From Vallitalea longa (lineage in GTDB: Bacteria; Bacillota; Clostridia; Lachnospirales; Vallitaleaceae): a stretch of DNA of 64,000 bases. Location: positions 1,364,001 to 1,428,000 of the forward strand of contig NZ_BRLB01000001.1 of assembly GCF_027923465.1 (NCBI RefSeq), written 5' to 3'. A program made the position numbers and the translations under genes. This document shows positions 20,085 to 29,230 of the stretch, piece after piece. Positions within the stretch are counted from its first letter, which is position 1, and each line of letters starts with the position of its first letter. The notes under the pieces were generated by a model. The model was not told the DNA's origin. It did not search any database and saw only the letters and a program-made list of their open reading frames with translations.

Positions 20085-21608
20085 TTAAGCCTCTATAAAT
20101 TTTGTCATGCCAGCGAGTCCTCTTTCGTCCATCTTATAAACTCCTGCACATTTAAGAACATCTCCAAATATATTACCTACCTCTTTTTTGATATATTCCT
20201 CTGCTTCCTTAGCATTAAGTGATGTTCCATATTCTCTAACCATCTTATTAATCCACTCAGAATGTTTATCTAGTTCCTTATATGAATCTATACTTTTAAT
20301 CTTACCAGTAAGAACATCTTGTATTAATGCTAGTTCTTCTTTCAACCTTGCAGGAAGAACTGCTAGTCCCATTACCTCTATAAGACCAATATTCTCTTTC
20401 TTAATATGATGTAAATGTGCATGTGGATGAAAAATACCATCTGGATGTTCTTCACTTCTTCGATTATTTCTAAGAACTAAATCAAGTTCATAATCCCCAT
20501 CCCTATTAATTCTGGCAATAGGTGTTATTGTATTATGAGGAATACTCTCCCCATCTTTTTCTGTATAAGCTAATATATCAAGACTTTCATCTGAATAATT
20601 TCTCCACTTATTCAAGAATTCATCTGCAAGTTCAATCAACTGCTCCATGTCCTTAGATGATAACCTAATAACCGATAAAGGCCACTTAACTATACCTATC
20701 TTAACCTCTGGATATTTATCCTTCCTCAACTCTTTTATTATTGGTGCATTCTCCATAGGGAAAACATGATGCCCTCCTTGGAAATGATCATGACTTAATA
20801 TAGACCCTCCAACAATAGGCAGATCCGCATTGGATCCTACAAAATAATGAGGAAACTTCTTAACAAAAGACAATAACCTAACAAAACTATCCCTTGATAT
20901 CTTCATAGGAACATGTTTCTCATTGAAAACTATACAATGCTCATTATAATAAACATAAGGAGAATACTGAAGATACCAATTCTCACCATTAAGCTCAACA
21001 GGGATAACCCTGTGATTATTTCTAGCGGGATGATTCAATCTACCAGGATACCCAACATTATCTATACACAAAAAGCATTTAGGATATTTAGCACTAGGCA
21101 TACTTCTAGCCTTCTCAATCTCCTTAGGGTCCTTCTCAGGTTTAGATAAATTAATCGTAATCTCCAACTCACCCACATCTGTATCCGCTAACCAATAATC
21201 ATTTTTAGCAATCCTATCCATTCTTATATAATTAGAATCCTTAGACAACTTATAATAAGAATCAGTTGCTTTCTCTATCCCCTCATTATCAACTATCTCA
21301 TAAAATTTACTAACAACTTCAGAAGGTCTAGGCATAAGTGCTGCCATAATCCTAGCATCCAACATATCCCTATATGTAACACTATCCTCTATAATATCAT
21401 TATCAACAGCATACTGTAACAACTCATCTAAAATTCCTACAGCAGACTCCTCAACCTCATAATCTTCTAACTCTCCCTCATAAGGTTCATCTATACCCAA
21501 TATATCCATAATACTATTCCTAACAAATTGAATATCCCACTTCTCAATCATCCCATTAACAAGACCAAATCTTATCAACTTTTCAATACTAATCTTAACA
21601 TTAGCCAC
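20085..21608 (-). CDS. galT: UDP-glucose-hexose-1-phosphate uridylyltransferase, class II GalT
   Basis: A 507-residue enzyme. It swaps UMP between UDP-glucose and galactose-1-phosphate, giving UDP-galactose and glucose-1-phosphate (Leloir pathway). Length (about 500 residues) and sequence match the Firmicutes class II family rather than the 350-residue E. coli type. The His-rich segment SHDHFQGGHHVFPME is clear. GTG start with GGAGG eight bases upstream. It follows galE on the same strand after a 234-base gap holding a hairpin but no obvious promoter, so it may be read from the galR promoter or a weak internal one. The N-terminal region has an RNA-polymerase-unrelated helical leader typical of the class II family. 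Confidence 0.93.
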   Translation of the reverse strand: MANVKISIEKLIRFGLVNGMIEKWDIQFVRNSIMDILGIDEPYEGELEDYEVEESAVGILDELLQYAVDNDIIEDSVTYRDMLDARIMAALMPRPSEVVSKFYEIVDNEGIEKATDSYYKLSKDSNYIRMDRIAKNDYWLADTDVGELEITINLSKPEKDPKEIEKARSMPSAKYPKCFLCIDNVGYPGRLNHPARNNHRVIPVELNGENWYLQYSPYVYYNEHCIVFNEKHVPMKISRDSFVRLLSFVKKFPHYFVGSNADLPIVGGSILSHDHFQGGHHVFPMENAPIIKELRKDKYPEVKIGIVKWPLSVIRLSSKDMEQLIELADEFLNKWRNYSDESLDILAYTEKDGESIPHNTITPIARINRDGDYELDLVLRNNRRSEEHPDGIFHPHAHLHHIKKENIGLIEVMGLAVLPARLKEELALIQDVLTGKIKSIDSYKELDKHSEWINKMVREYGTSLNAKEAEEYIKKEVGNIFGDVLKCAGVYKMDERGLAGMTKFIEA

Positions 21609-21808
21609 TACTTCTACCTCCAGTTCATACTAATATCTACAATATCCTCCAAATCAATTATTATCCATAACTAAAATTTATCAACCTATTGAATTTTTAT
21701 TACCTATTATATACTATCAATAATCAATTACAAATCAGTAATAACCTTTTTATACTTTTAAATTCCCCTTAGAAAATCTTAGTGAGTGAAAATAAATATT
21801 ACGTTAAG

Positions 21809-21843
21809 AACCTTAAATGTCTGACGCTAGGAGTTTTAAGGTT
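21809..21843 (-). other. Inverted repeat at the 3' end of galE
   Basis: A 9-bp perfect repeat AACCTTAAA/TTTAAGGTT with a 17-base loop, touching the galE stop. No T-run follows on the minus strand, so it is more likely an mRNA processing/stability hairpin or weak attenuator than a full terminator between galE and galT. Confidence 0.4.
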
Positions 21844-22841
21844 TAGTAATATTGATCTCCAAATCCATCAGGATTATTAACATGCCACTTCCAAGCACTT
21901 TCAATAATTTTCTCCAAAGAATTATACTGTGGCTTCCAATTAAGTTCCTTAACAGCCTTTTCAGATGAAGCAATCAATACAGCAGGGTCTCCCGCTCTCC
22001 TTTCAGCTTCCTCCACCTTAATATCTCTACCAGTAACTTCTCTAGCCACGTCAATAACCTCTTTCACTGAAAATCCTTTTCCATTACCAAGATTAAATAC
22101 AGTACTTTCCCCACCATTTTGCAACCTCTCAAGTGCCAAAATATGAGCATCCGCTAAATCAGTAACATGAATATAATCTCTTACACAAGTACCATCCTCT
22201 GTAGGATAATCATTACCAAATATATATATCTTATCTCTTTTACCAAGTGCAACTTCCAATATAATAGGTATAAGATGCGACTCTGGTGAATGATCTTCTC
22301 CAATATGTCCATCAATATGAGCTCCTGCAGCATTAAAATATCTAAGTGCAGTATATTTAATCCCATAAGCATTATCAGACCACTTTAACATCTTTTCAAC
22401 AGATAATTTAGTCTCTCCATAAGGATTAGTAGGCATAGTCTTATCTGTCTCAAGAATAGGTATACTCTCAGGTTCTCCATATGTAGCAGCTGTAGAAGAA
22501 AATACTATACATTTTATATCATGCTCCTGCATTTTCTCTAACAAACACATAGTTCCATACATATTGTTATTATAATATTTTAGAGGCACAGTAACACTCT
22601 CTCCTACAAGAGAATCTGCTGCAAAATCTATAATCGCTTCTATACTATTCTCACTAAATACTTTTTCTAATGCATCCTTATCTCTTAGGTCTCCAACATA
22701 TAACTTAACATCCTCAGGTACAGCCTTTTTATGACCCTTTTGTAAATTATCAAAAACAATAACCTCTTTACCTTTTTCTACAAGTCTTGCTACTGTATGA
22801 GAACCGATATATCCTGCTCCTCCACATACTAAAATTGCCAT
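21843..22841 (-). CDS. galE: UDP-glucose 4-epimerase GalE
   Basis: A 332-residue short-chain dehydrogenase-type epimerase interconverting UDP-galactose and UDP-glucose with bound NAD. It has an N-terminal Rossmann motif GGAGYIGSH, the catalytic pair Tyr/Lys in NPYGETK, the upstream catalytic Ser in SSTAATYGE, and substrate-loop residues typical of GalE ([19 protein letters not shown]). The length is standard. It starts 18 bases after the galK stop, with an RBS (AGGGAGA) before ATG, so it is co-transcribed with galK. In this organism it may also supply UDP-galactose for wall or S-layer glycans (inference). Confidence 0.95.
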   Translation of the reverse strand: MAILVCGGAGYIGSHTVARLVEKGKEVIVFDNLQKGHKKAVPEDVKLYVGDLRDKDALEKVFSENSIEAIIDFAADSLVGESVTVPLKYYNNNMYGTMCLLEKMQEHDIKCIVFSSTAATYGEPESIPILETDKTMPTNPYGETKLSVEKMLKWSDNAYGIKYTALRYFNAAGAHIDGHIGEDHSPESHLIPIILEVALGKRDKIYIFGNDYPTEDGTCVRDYIHVTDLADAHILALERLQNGGESTVFNLGNGKGFSVKEVIDVAREVTGRDIKVEEAERRAGDPAVLIASSEKAVKELNWKPQYNSLEKIIESAWKWHVNNPDGFGDQYY

Positions 22842-22859
22842 AATAATATCTCCCTTCTA

Positions 22860-24023
22860 TTAATTAATCTTTCCAGCTCCATTACCTACATTAGCAACAT
22901 AAAATTCAGGTTTTAACCCTGTTCTAGCTTCATAGTTCTTACCAACTTGCTCTATAAACTTATCAACACTATCCTCTTTTACTATACTAACTGTGCAACC
23001 ACCGAAACCTGCACCTGTCATACGAGACCCTATAGTACCTTCTATTTTTCTAGATTCCTCTACCATAGTATCAAGTTCAACACCTGTTACTTCATATAAA
23101 TCCTTTAGAGATTCATGAGAAGCATTCATCAATTTTCCGAAAGTGATTATATCTCCTTTGTTAAGAGCTTCTACTGCTTCTTTAACTCTCATATTTTCTT
23201 CTACAGCATGTTCAGCTCTATTTCTAGGAATTTCCTTGTCAATAAGTTGCTTATTCTTTTCAAACTCTTCTATATTAATCTCGCATAGATTCTTTATATT
23301 TAATTCTTTTTGAAGACATTCTAATGCATATTGGCACTCTGAACGTCTTTCATTATATTTAGAATCCGCTAATCCTCTTCTTTTCTTAGTATTACCTATA
23401 ACAATCTTGTACCCATCTAATTTCAGTGGAGCGTACTTATATTCTAATGTTTGACAATCAAGTAAAATCGCATGGTCAAGCTTACCCATACCACAAGCAA
23501 ACTGATCCATAATACCACAATTAACTCCAACAAACTGATTCTCTGCCATTTGACTCATTTTAACCATTTCAACCATATCTTCATTACAGTCAAATAAATC
23601 ATTAACTACTACTGCTGTAAGTACTTCAAGTGATGCAGAAGAAGATAATCCTGAACCATTAGGAATATTACCATAGTATAAAATATCAAACCCACCAATT
23701 TTATGACCTTTTTTAATGAACTCCTTAATCACCCCTTTTGGATAATTAGTCCAATCATGCTCTTCTAAATATGTAATGTCGTTAACATCAACCTCCACTC
23801 TAAGGTCAAAATTAAGAGTAGCAAATCTTATCCTGTCATCATCTCTTTTCCTAGCTGCTGCATATGTTCCAAAATCAATGGCACAAGGAAAAACATAACC
23901 TCCATTATAATCAATATGCTCCCCAATCAAATTAACTCTCCCAGGTGCAAAAAACTTACTAACTGTACTTGCCTCTCCACCATATAACTCCAAAAACTTA
24001 TTAACAATCTGTCTCTGCATCAT
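22860..24023 (-). CDS. galK: Galactokinase GalK
   Basis: A 387-residue GHMP kinase phosphorylating galactose with ATP. The family signatures are all present: galactokinase motif [22 protein letters not shown] loop [13 protein letters not shown], catalytic region [14 protein letters not shown], and C-terminal [12 protein letters not shown]. The ATG at 24023 is chosen because AAAGGA lies seven bases upstream; a TTG one codon earlier is in frame but less likely. It lies downstream of galR (67-base gap with no terminator) and upstream of galE, forming a galR-galK-galE operon. Confidence 0.94.
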   Translation of the reverse strand: MMQRQIVNKFLELYGGEASTVSKFFAPGRVNLIGEHIDYNGGYVFPCAIDFGTYAAARKRDDDRIRFATLNFDLRVEVDVNDITYLEEHDWTNYPKGVIKEFIKKGHKIGGFDILYYGNIPNGSGLSSSASLEVLTAVVVNDLFDCNEDMVEMVKMSQMAENQFVGVNCGIMDQFACGMGKLDHAILLDCQTLEYKYAPLKLDGYKIVIGNTKKRRGLADSKYNERRSECQYALECLQKELNIKNLCEINIEEFEKNKQLIDKEIPRNRAEHAVEENMRVKEAVEALNKGDIITFGKLMNASHESLKDLYEVTGVELDTMVEESRKIEGTIGSRMTGAGFGGCTVSIVKEDSVDKFIEQVGKNYEARTGLKPEFYVANVGNGAGKIN

Positions 24024-24090
24024 CAACCATTCCTTTCATTCTTGATTTTTTGTTCTTTAATTCACAATGAATATCACCTACGGTGCCCTC

Positions 24091-25128
24091 TTACTCACTA
24101 ATCACATTAACGCTGTCTCTTATAATCAATTTTGTCTCAATAATTATCTTCCTATTTTCCTTATCTTTCTCTTTTATAATTTCACATATCCTTTTACCAG
24201 CTGTCTGCCCCAGACCTGTCATGTTTTGGTCTACTGTAGTCAGACTTGGTTCTGTTATCTGACTGATAATCGTATTATCAAATCCAATAATAGAAAATCT
24301 ATCAGGCACAGATATTTTAAGAGCTTTTGCTGCATTAAGAGCTCCTACAGCCATCCAATCATTACATGCAAATATAGCAGTTATCTTATCCTTCTTTTTA
24401 AGCATATTCTCAACAGTAGCCTTGGATTGTTCAACAGCTTCTAGTCCATTACCATCTTTAATTACAAGTACATCATCTTCACTAAACATAATCTTGTTAT
24501 CTTTACAGAACTCTTTGTATATATTTTCTTTTACATCATAAGAATAACTATGTAATCCTCTAAGGAAAGCTATATCTCTATGACCTTCATCATATAGATA
24601 CCTAAGTGCTTCTAGTGTTCCTACTTCACCATCATTAAGAACATAATTACAACGAATTCCTTTGTTATAACCATTAATTATAACTAGTGGAATCTGTTTA
24701 CTTATAAGTTCATAATATCCAGACTTTATATTATTGGTTCTTGGGTTAATAGCAATTATTCCATCAACACTTCTATCTTTCATATTGCCAATCATCAACT
24801 TTTCCTGTTGAGGATCACCCTCCGTATTACACAAAAAAGTTGTATATCCTTTATTCTTAATAATAGAATCGATACCTTTTACTACTTGTGAAAAGAAAAG
24901 GTTTTCTATACTAGGTGTAAGAATACCTATTGTTTGAGTCTTATTATGTATCAGTCCTCTAGCTAGTAAATTAGGTTTAAATTCTAGTTCTTCTATTGCT
25001 TTTTCTACTTTCTGCCTAGTTTCTTCTTTTACAGGATAGTTCTTATTCATTACTCTTGAAACTGTAGTTATAGAAACTCCTGCTAACTTGGCAACATCAG
25101 CTATTGTGGCTCTTTTCTTTTCAGCCAT
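24091..25128 (-). CDS. galR: LacI-family transcriptional regulator of the galactose genes
   Basis: A 345-residue LacI/GalR-type repressor. N-terminal helix-turn-helix and hinge (ATIADVAKLAGVSITTVSRV, PNLLARGL) and a periplasmic-binding-protein-like sugar sensor domain (TQTIGILTPSIENLFFSQVV, IFACNDWMAVGAL, SIIGFDNT, LTTVDQN). It heads galK-galE-galT, so galactose or a metabolite is the likely inducer. A 16-base palindrome lies at its own transcription start, suggesting autoregulation of the whole operon. The symbol is by context; a CcpA-like role is unlikely because of the operon position. Confidence 0.88.
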   Translation of the reverse strand: MAEKKRATIADVAKLAGVSITTVSRVMNKNYPVKEETRQKVEKAIEELEFKPNLLARGLIHNKTQTIGILTPSIENLFFSQVVKGIDSIIKNKGYTTFLCNTEGDPQQEKLMIGNMKDRSVDGIIAINPRTNNIKSGYYELISKQIPLVIINGYNKGIRCNYVLNDGEVGTLEALRYLYDEGHRDIAFLRGLHSYSYDVKENIYKEFCKDNKIMFSEDDVLVIKDGNGLEAVEQSKATVENMLKKKDKITAIFACNDWMAVGALNAAKALKISVPDRFSIIGFDNTIISQITEPSLTTVDQNMTGLGQTAGKRICEIIKEKDKENRKIIIETKLIIRDSVNVISE

Positions 25129-25146
25129 TATGTCTCCTCCTATTTA

Positions 25147-25162
25147 TAGAAAAGGTTTTCTA
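25147..25162 (-). promoter_or_regulatory. Candidate GalR operator
   Basis: Perfect inverted repeat TAGAAAA-GG-TTTTCTA, directly downstream of the galR -10 box and covering the predicted start site. Size and A/T-rich arms fit a LacI-family operator, although the usual central CG is GG here. Confidence 0.6.
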
Positions 25163-25167
25163 AAATT

Positions 25168-25196
25168 ATTATAATATATTTTATATTTATTTGCAA
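25168..25196 (-). promoter_or_regulatory. Promoter of galR-galK-galE
   Basis: Minus strand TTGCAA (25196-25191), 17-base spacer, consensus TATAAT (25173-25168). The predicted start lies inside the operator palindrome. Confidence 0.75.
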
Positions 25197-25281
25197 GTAT
25201 TATTAATATATTTTTAAGTGCTTTAAATATTGCATTTTTTAATATTATTTTGAATAGCTTGATTGCATAAATTGATTACAT

Positions 25282-25324
25282 AAAAAGGGGCTATCTCACC
25301 AAATCATGAGACAACCTCCTTTTT
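25282..25324 (-). terminator. Intrinsic terminator of the 328-residue Big_5 gene
   Basis: Outer stem AAAAAGG.../...CCTTTTT and inner TCTCA/TGAGA, with a T-run on the minus strand after it. It lies between the 328-residue gene and galR. Confidence 0.8.
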
Positions 25325-25335
25325 GTCAATCTATG

Positions 25336-26322
25336 CTATTTGAAATTACCTACAAAACTAACAGTAACAGGTTCTAATATTTGCCCCCATACACTTGATA
25401 TATCTTTAATTTTAAGATCATATAGGTATACACTTAAAATATCTGTTTCTAATACTATTGTTTTACCATCCGCAGATATAGATGCTTTCTTTACTTGAAT
25501 ATTCTCGTTACTATTATACTCATTAATTTCATAATTTGTCATATCATTTATATTATAATCTTCAATTTCAAGATTAAAAGTTACTTCTACTGTATTATCT
25601 GAAGAGCATTTAACTTTTGTAATCACAAACTCTTCTGATGCAGTTACTCCAATAAAATTACTTTCAACATCATTTAAAGTTTCTCCTGATACACTTACTA
25701 TGTTATTTAATTCAACATTATATATATATTTGCCCATTTCATCTGTTGTTAATGTAACTGCACAACCCGTTGAATCTAATGTTGCATTAATTACTTTTAT
25801 ATCTTTATTAATATTTTTATCTTTGATTACATAGTTAGCAGTATTTTCAGCTGATACCTTATTGATTTTTTTGTTAAATGTAACTCTCACTATCTTATTT
25901 GTCACAGCCCTAACATCAGTAAGATTCAATTTATCTAAATTCAAACCAACAAAAGCCATTTGACAATCATCTATAATATTCCCAGCTAAATCAGTTACTC
26001 CTCTAATTTCAAGTGAATATACCATTTCACATTGTTCATCTGTAACAATAACAACTTTAGTTTTAGTTTCATCAAGTACCGCACTTAATATATCTAATTC
26101 AGTATTTCCAGCCAACTCAGAAATAACATAATTGGAAATATCTTCTGCTGTTGTCTTATCTACCGCTTCATTAAAAGTTATCTCTACTGTATTTGTGTCT
26201 ATTGCTATTACCGATTTTAATTCTGGTTTTTCTCTATCCTCACTGTTAGCATACACCAAAGTAGTTGAACAAAACAGTACTAGAACTAGTAAACAAACGC
26301 TGAATTTACTTAATTTTTCCAT
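25336..26322 (-). CDS. Short secreted Big_5 protein, no SLH region, 328 residues
   Basis: A signal peptide (FSVCLLVLVLFCSTTLVYA) is followed directly by three Big_5/SbsA-type Ig-like repeats of about 100 residues. They begin LKSVIAIDTNTVEITFNEAVD, LTDVRAVTNKIVRVTFNKKIN and ITKVKCSSDNTVEVTFNLEIE. There is no SLH motif, LPXTG signal or other wall anchor, so it is either released or held by protein-protein contacts, perhaps with the repeat proteins of the S-layer. A paralogue of the same architecture lies directly upstream. It is monocistronic with its own promoter and terminator. The function is not known. Confidence 0.8.
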   Translation of the reverse strand: MEKLSKFSVCLLVLVLFCSTTLVYANSEDREKPELKSVIAIDTNTVEITFNEAVDKTTAEDISNYVISELAGNTELDILSAVLDETKTKVVIVTDEQCEMVYSLEIRGVTDLAGNIIDDCQMAFVGLNLDKLNLTDVRAVTNKIVRVTFNKKINKVSAENTANYVIKDKNINKDIKVINATLDSTGCAVTLTTDEMGKYIYNVELNNIVSVSGETLNDVESNFIGVTASEEFVITKVKCSSDNTVEVTFNLEIEDYNINDMTNYEINEYNSNENIQVKKASISADGKTIVLETDILSVYLYDLKIKDISSVWGQILEPVTVSFVGNFK

Positions 26323-26373
26323 AAATACTTACACTCCTTATCTTTTGTCTCATTTATTTATTTTTATCATTAC

Positions 26374-26402
26374 ATTTTATTGCTTTAATCATATTATGTC
26401 AA
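26374..26402 (-). promoter_or_regulatory. Promoter of the 328-residue Big_5 gene
   Basis: Minus strand TTGACA (26402-26397), 17-base spacer, TAAAAT (26379-26374). Confidence 0.75.
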
Positions 26403-26505
26403 CATTATATGTCATTTAAATAGTCATTTCTTATAATAATTAACTAAATTAATTTAAAATGCTGTTTTATAAAGATTATATTGCCAAAGGAAACCAATTA
26501 CTTAA

Positions 26506-26537
26506 AAGCGGATACATCCCCCTAGACATATCCGCTT
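26506..26537 (-). terminator. Intrinsic terminator of the 329-residue Big_5 gene
   Basis: A 9-bp perfect stem AAGCGGATA/TATCCGCTT with a 14-base loop, then TTTT on the minus strand. Confidence 0.75.
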
Positions 26538-26602
26538 CCCATCTACATAATATAAAATTATACCATCAACAAACTTATAATTTGATCTAAATTTACTACT
26601 TT

Positions 26603-27592
26603 CTATTTAGAAAATTCTATAGAATAATTAGCCACTCTCTCTCCATTAACATCAACAATACCACCCATATCAACTATATATGTAACACCTGATGGATAAT
26701 CACCAAGCTTAAGTGTAACTATAGTATTAGTTGAATCAAGTTTTGCTGATTTGATATCAACAACATCAAATACTACACCTAATTTGTTAGAAACAAAGTA
26801 ATGAGAAACATCTTCTGCAGATTTTTTATTTAATTCTCTAGTGAATCTAATTTCCAATGTATTTTCATCTATTGCATAAACATAAATTGGTTCAGTTGCT
26901 CCTGCAACAAATTTTTCAATACCACTATTTACTCTATCACCATAGAAATCTATAACTCTACCGATTCCAAGTGAATATACTATACTATCTTTCATTCCAG
27001 AAGTATTAAGTGTAACTATAGTTCTAGTTGAATCAAGTTCAGCTGAAAGAATGTTTACATATTGTATTATTCCATATTGAGTACAAATATTATAATTAGA
27101 AACATCTTCTGCTGATTCTTGGTTTAATGGACGGCTAAATTTTATAAATACTTTATTTTTTTCACTAGCCATAGTCATAACTTTAACTACATTTGTTGAT
27201 GTTTCAACACTAAATGTATTACTACTATTAGCTGTTTTATGACCATCTAAATCCATAATACTATCTACATTAATCTCATAAACAGTACCTTCTTTTAGAT
27301 TATCAACACTAAGTATAACTATAGTATTGTTATTATCTAATGCTGCTGATTTAACATTAACTTCATGATTTACTACGCCATGTTTATTATGTATATAATA
27401 ATTAGAAACATCTTCTGCCGCTTCTCTGTCTACTTCATTATTAAAGGTAAGCTCTACTGCATTATGTCCTAAAGCAACTGCTTTAATAACTTGTGTCCTT
27501 ACTTGGTCACCATTACTTGCATAAACTGCTACATTCGTACACATAAGTACTGCTACTAAAAAACCTAGACTCATTTTCTTTAAATTCTTCAT
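26603..27592 (-). CDS. Short secreted Big_5 protein, no SLH region, 329 residues
   Basis: A signal peptide (MSLGFLVAVLMCTNVAVYA) plus three Big_5-type repeats starting VIKAVALGHNAVELTFNNEVD, VKVMTMASEKNKVFIKFSRPLN and VYAIDENTLEIRFTRELN. Within them the phrases AEDVSNYY/AEDVSNYN/AEDVSHYF and SAxLDxTxTIVTL recur, showing recent internal duplication. It has the same layout and length as the next downstream gene, but the two differ widely in sequence. No anchor was recognised. RBS AAGGAGA before ATG, with its own promoter and terminator. It is probably a secreted accessory or minor component of the S-layer; that is inference. Confidence 0.8.
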   Translation of the reverse strand: MKNLKKMSLGFLVAVLMCTNVAVYASNGDQVRTQVIKAVALGHNAVELTFNNEVDREAAEDVSNYYIHNKHGVVNHEVNVKSAALDNNNTIVILSVDNLKEGTVYEINVDSIMDLDGHKTANSSNTFSVETSTNVVKVMTMASEKNKVFIKFSRPLNQESAEDVSNYNICTQYGIIQYVNILSAELDSTRTIVTLNTSGMKDSIVYSLGIGRVIDFYGDRVNSGIEKFVAGATEPIYVYAIDENTLEIRFTRELNKKSAEDVSHYFVSNKLGVVFDVVDIKSAKLDSTNTIVTLKLGDYPSGVTYIVDMGGIVDVNGERVANYSIEFSK

Positions 27593-27642
27593 AATTTACA
27601 TCGTCTCCTTATAATTGTTTTATTTGGTTTCTTACAAAGCAT

Positions 27643-27671
27643 ATTTTAGTGTTTTTAACATTATTAGTCAA
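27643..27671 (-). promoter_or_regulatory. Promoter of the 329-residue Big_5 gene
   Basis: Minus strand TTGACT (27671-27666), 17-base spacer, TAAAAT (27648-27643). Confidence 0.75.
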
Positions 27672-27994
27672 TATATTCTAACAAATACCGTTTTTAGTTA
27701 AAGTTTTCATTATATTAATTAATTTAATATTGTATAATCATCAGATAATTAATATAATTAACATTATACGAGTTAATTTCAAAATCCTATTTTTAATATA
27801 AAGTTAATAATTAATTTAAGTTAATTTATTTTATATTATATAAAATATAACTTTATATTTATCTTTAGATATAGAAATTATATATCTGTGTAAAACCGGC
27901 CTACAAATGAAAATTCCACTATAACAAGGCATTTTATCAGACTTGTTTGAATATATTTTTAAACTAAATATAAAAAATACTAAATTATAATCTA

Positions 27995-28023
27995 TTGACA
28001 TTTATTTTCTTAAAAGAGATAAT
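27995..28023 (+). promoter_or_regulatory. Promoter of murG
   Basis: TTGACA at 27995-28000, 17 bases, GATAAT at 28018-28023. The predicted leader is about 35 bases. Confidence 0.75.
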
Positions 28024-28064
28024 AATAATATAGTGACAATATATCCATACTGGAGGTTAAAGAA

Positions 28065-29132
28065 GTGAAACGAATAGTATTAACAGGCGGAGGAACAGCT
28101 GGGCATGTAACACCTAACTTAGCTCTTATTCCTCATCTAGATAAACTTGGTTTTGATGTCCATTATATAGGCTCTTACAATGGTATAGAGAAAACTTTGA
28201 TAGAAGATAAAGGAATTCCATATCACGGAATCTCATCAGGAAAACTTAGAAGATACAAAGATCTTAAAAATCTGTCAGATCCATTTAGAGTTATAAAAGG
28301 TGCTGGGCAGGCAACAAAATTGATTAGAAAATTGAAACCTGATATTGTGTTTTCAAAAGGTGGATTTGTAACTGTTCCCGTTATTCTAGGTGCCAAATTG
28401 AATAGAGTACCTTCAATTATACATGAATCTGATATGACACCGGGACTCGCTAACAAGATAAGTATTCCTTTTGCAACAAAAGTATGTACTACCTTTGCAG
28501 AAACACTTCAACATCTACCCGAAAACAAGGCAGTACTAACTGGTACTCCCATCAGAGAAGATATATTACAAGGTGACAAAGAAAAAGGTTTGCAATTATG
28601 TAAGTTCAATAAAGATAAGCCGGTACTATTAATGACTGGCGGCAGTCTAGGTGCTGTTAGAATTAATGATGTCCTAAGAGAAGCTCTTGACGGTATATTA
28701 AAGAAATATCAATTAGTTCATTTATGTGGTAAGAACAATCTAAAAAAAGAATTAGAAGATATATCTGGCTACAAACAATTTGAATATGTAAGTGATGAAA
28801 TGTCAGATATATTGGCAATAAGTGATGTAGTAATATCTAGATCGGGCGCTAATATCATATCTGAACTTCTAGCTCTAAAAAAACCTCATGTACTTATCCC
28901 ACTACCAGCAAGTGCAAGTAGAGGAGATCAGATATTAAATGCAGCCTCTTTCGAAAAACATGGTTACAGTTACGTTTTAGACGAAGAAAATATGACACCT
29001 AAGACCATATTGAAAGCAGTTGATACTGTATATGAAAAAAGAACTGAATATATAAATCATATGAATCATAGTAAATCAAGCAATGGCATCAGTAATATCC
29101 TAAATCTTATAGATGAGCTGGTTAATAAGTAA
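28065..29132 (+). CDS. murG: MurG, lipid II-forming N-acetylglucosaminyltransferase
   Basis: A 355-residue GT-B glycosyltransferase adding GlcNAc from UDP-GlcNAc to lipid I at the inner membrane face. The N-terminal glycine-rich loop GGGTAGHVTPNLAL, the acceptor-side FSKGGFVTVPV and HESDMTPGLANK, and the C-terminal donor-site motifs TGGSLGA and SRSGANIISELLAL are present. GTG start with GGAGG eight bases upstream. It stands alone with its own promoter and terminator rather than in a division/cell-wall (dcw) cluster. Stand-alone copies of this subtype occur in several Firmicutes; whether a second murG exists elsewhere cannot be seen. Confidence 0.93.
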   Translation: MKRIVLTGGGTAGHVTPNLALIPHLDKLGFDVHYIGSYNGIEKTLIEDKGIPYHGISSGKLRRYKDLKNLSDPFRVIKGAGQATKLIRKLKPDIVFSKGGFVTVPVILGAKLNRVPSIIHESDMTPGLANKISIPFATKVCTTFAETLQHLPENKAVLTGTPIREDILQGDKEKGLQLCKFNKDKPVLLMTGGSLGAVRINDVLREALDGILKKYQLVHLCGKNNLKKELEDISGYKQFEYVSDEMSDILAISDVVISRSGANIISELLALKKPHVLIPLPASASRGDQILNAASFEKHGYSYVLDEENMTPKTILKAVDTVYEKRTEYINHMNHSKSSNGISNILNLIDELVNK

Positions 29133-29193
29133 GCTATTAGAATCGAAATTAAAAGCAAAAGTCATTAATGGGAAAAATTATATAGAAATACTT

Positions 29194-29225
29194 AAGGGTA
29201 CTTCATGTTAATATGAAGTACCCTT
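29194..29225. terminator. Bidirectional terminator between murG and the HIT gene
   Basis: A 13-bp perfect stem AAGGGTACTTCAT/ATGAAGTACCCTT with a six-base loop between convergent genes. Confidence 0.85.
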
Positions 29226-29230
29226 ATTAA

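Larger units (their letters stand above)
27593..28064. other. 472-base divergent intergenic region
   Basis: Very AT-rich gap between a Big_5 gene (minus) and murG (plus). It holds the two outward promoters given separately. Nothing else recognisable was seen in the middle 300 bases. Confidence 0.6.

Noticed and set aside
22181-22372. 63-codon open frame inside galE
   Set aside because: Low-complexity Leu/Ile peptide in an alternate frame of a secure gene.
27593-28064. Possible small RNA in the AT-rich gap
   Set aside because: No stem of useful stability or terminator in the middle of the gap; only two outward promoters.
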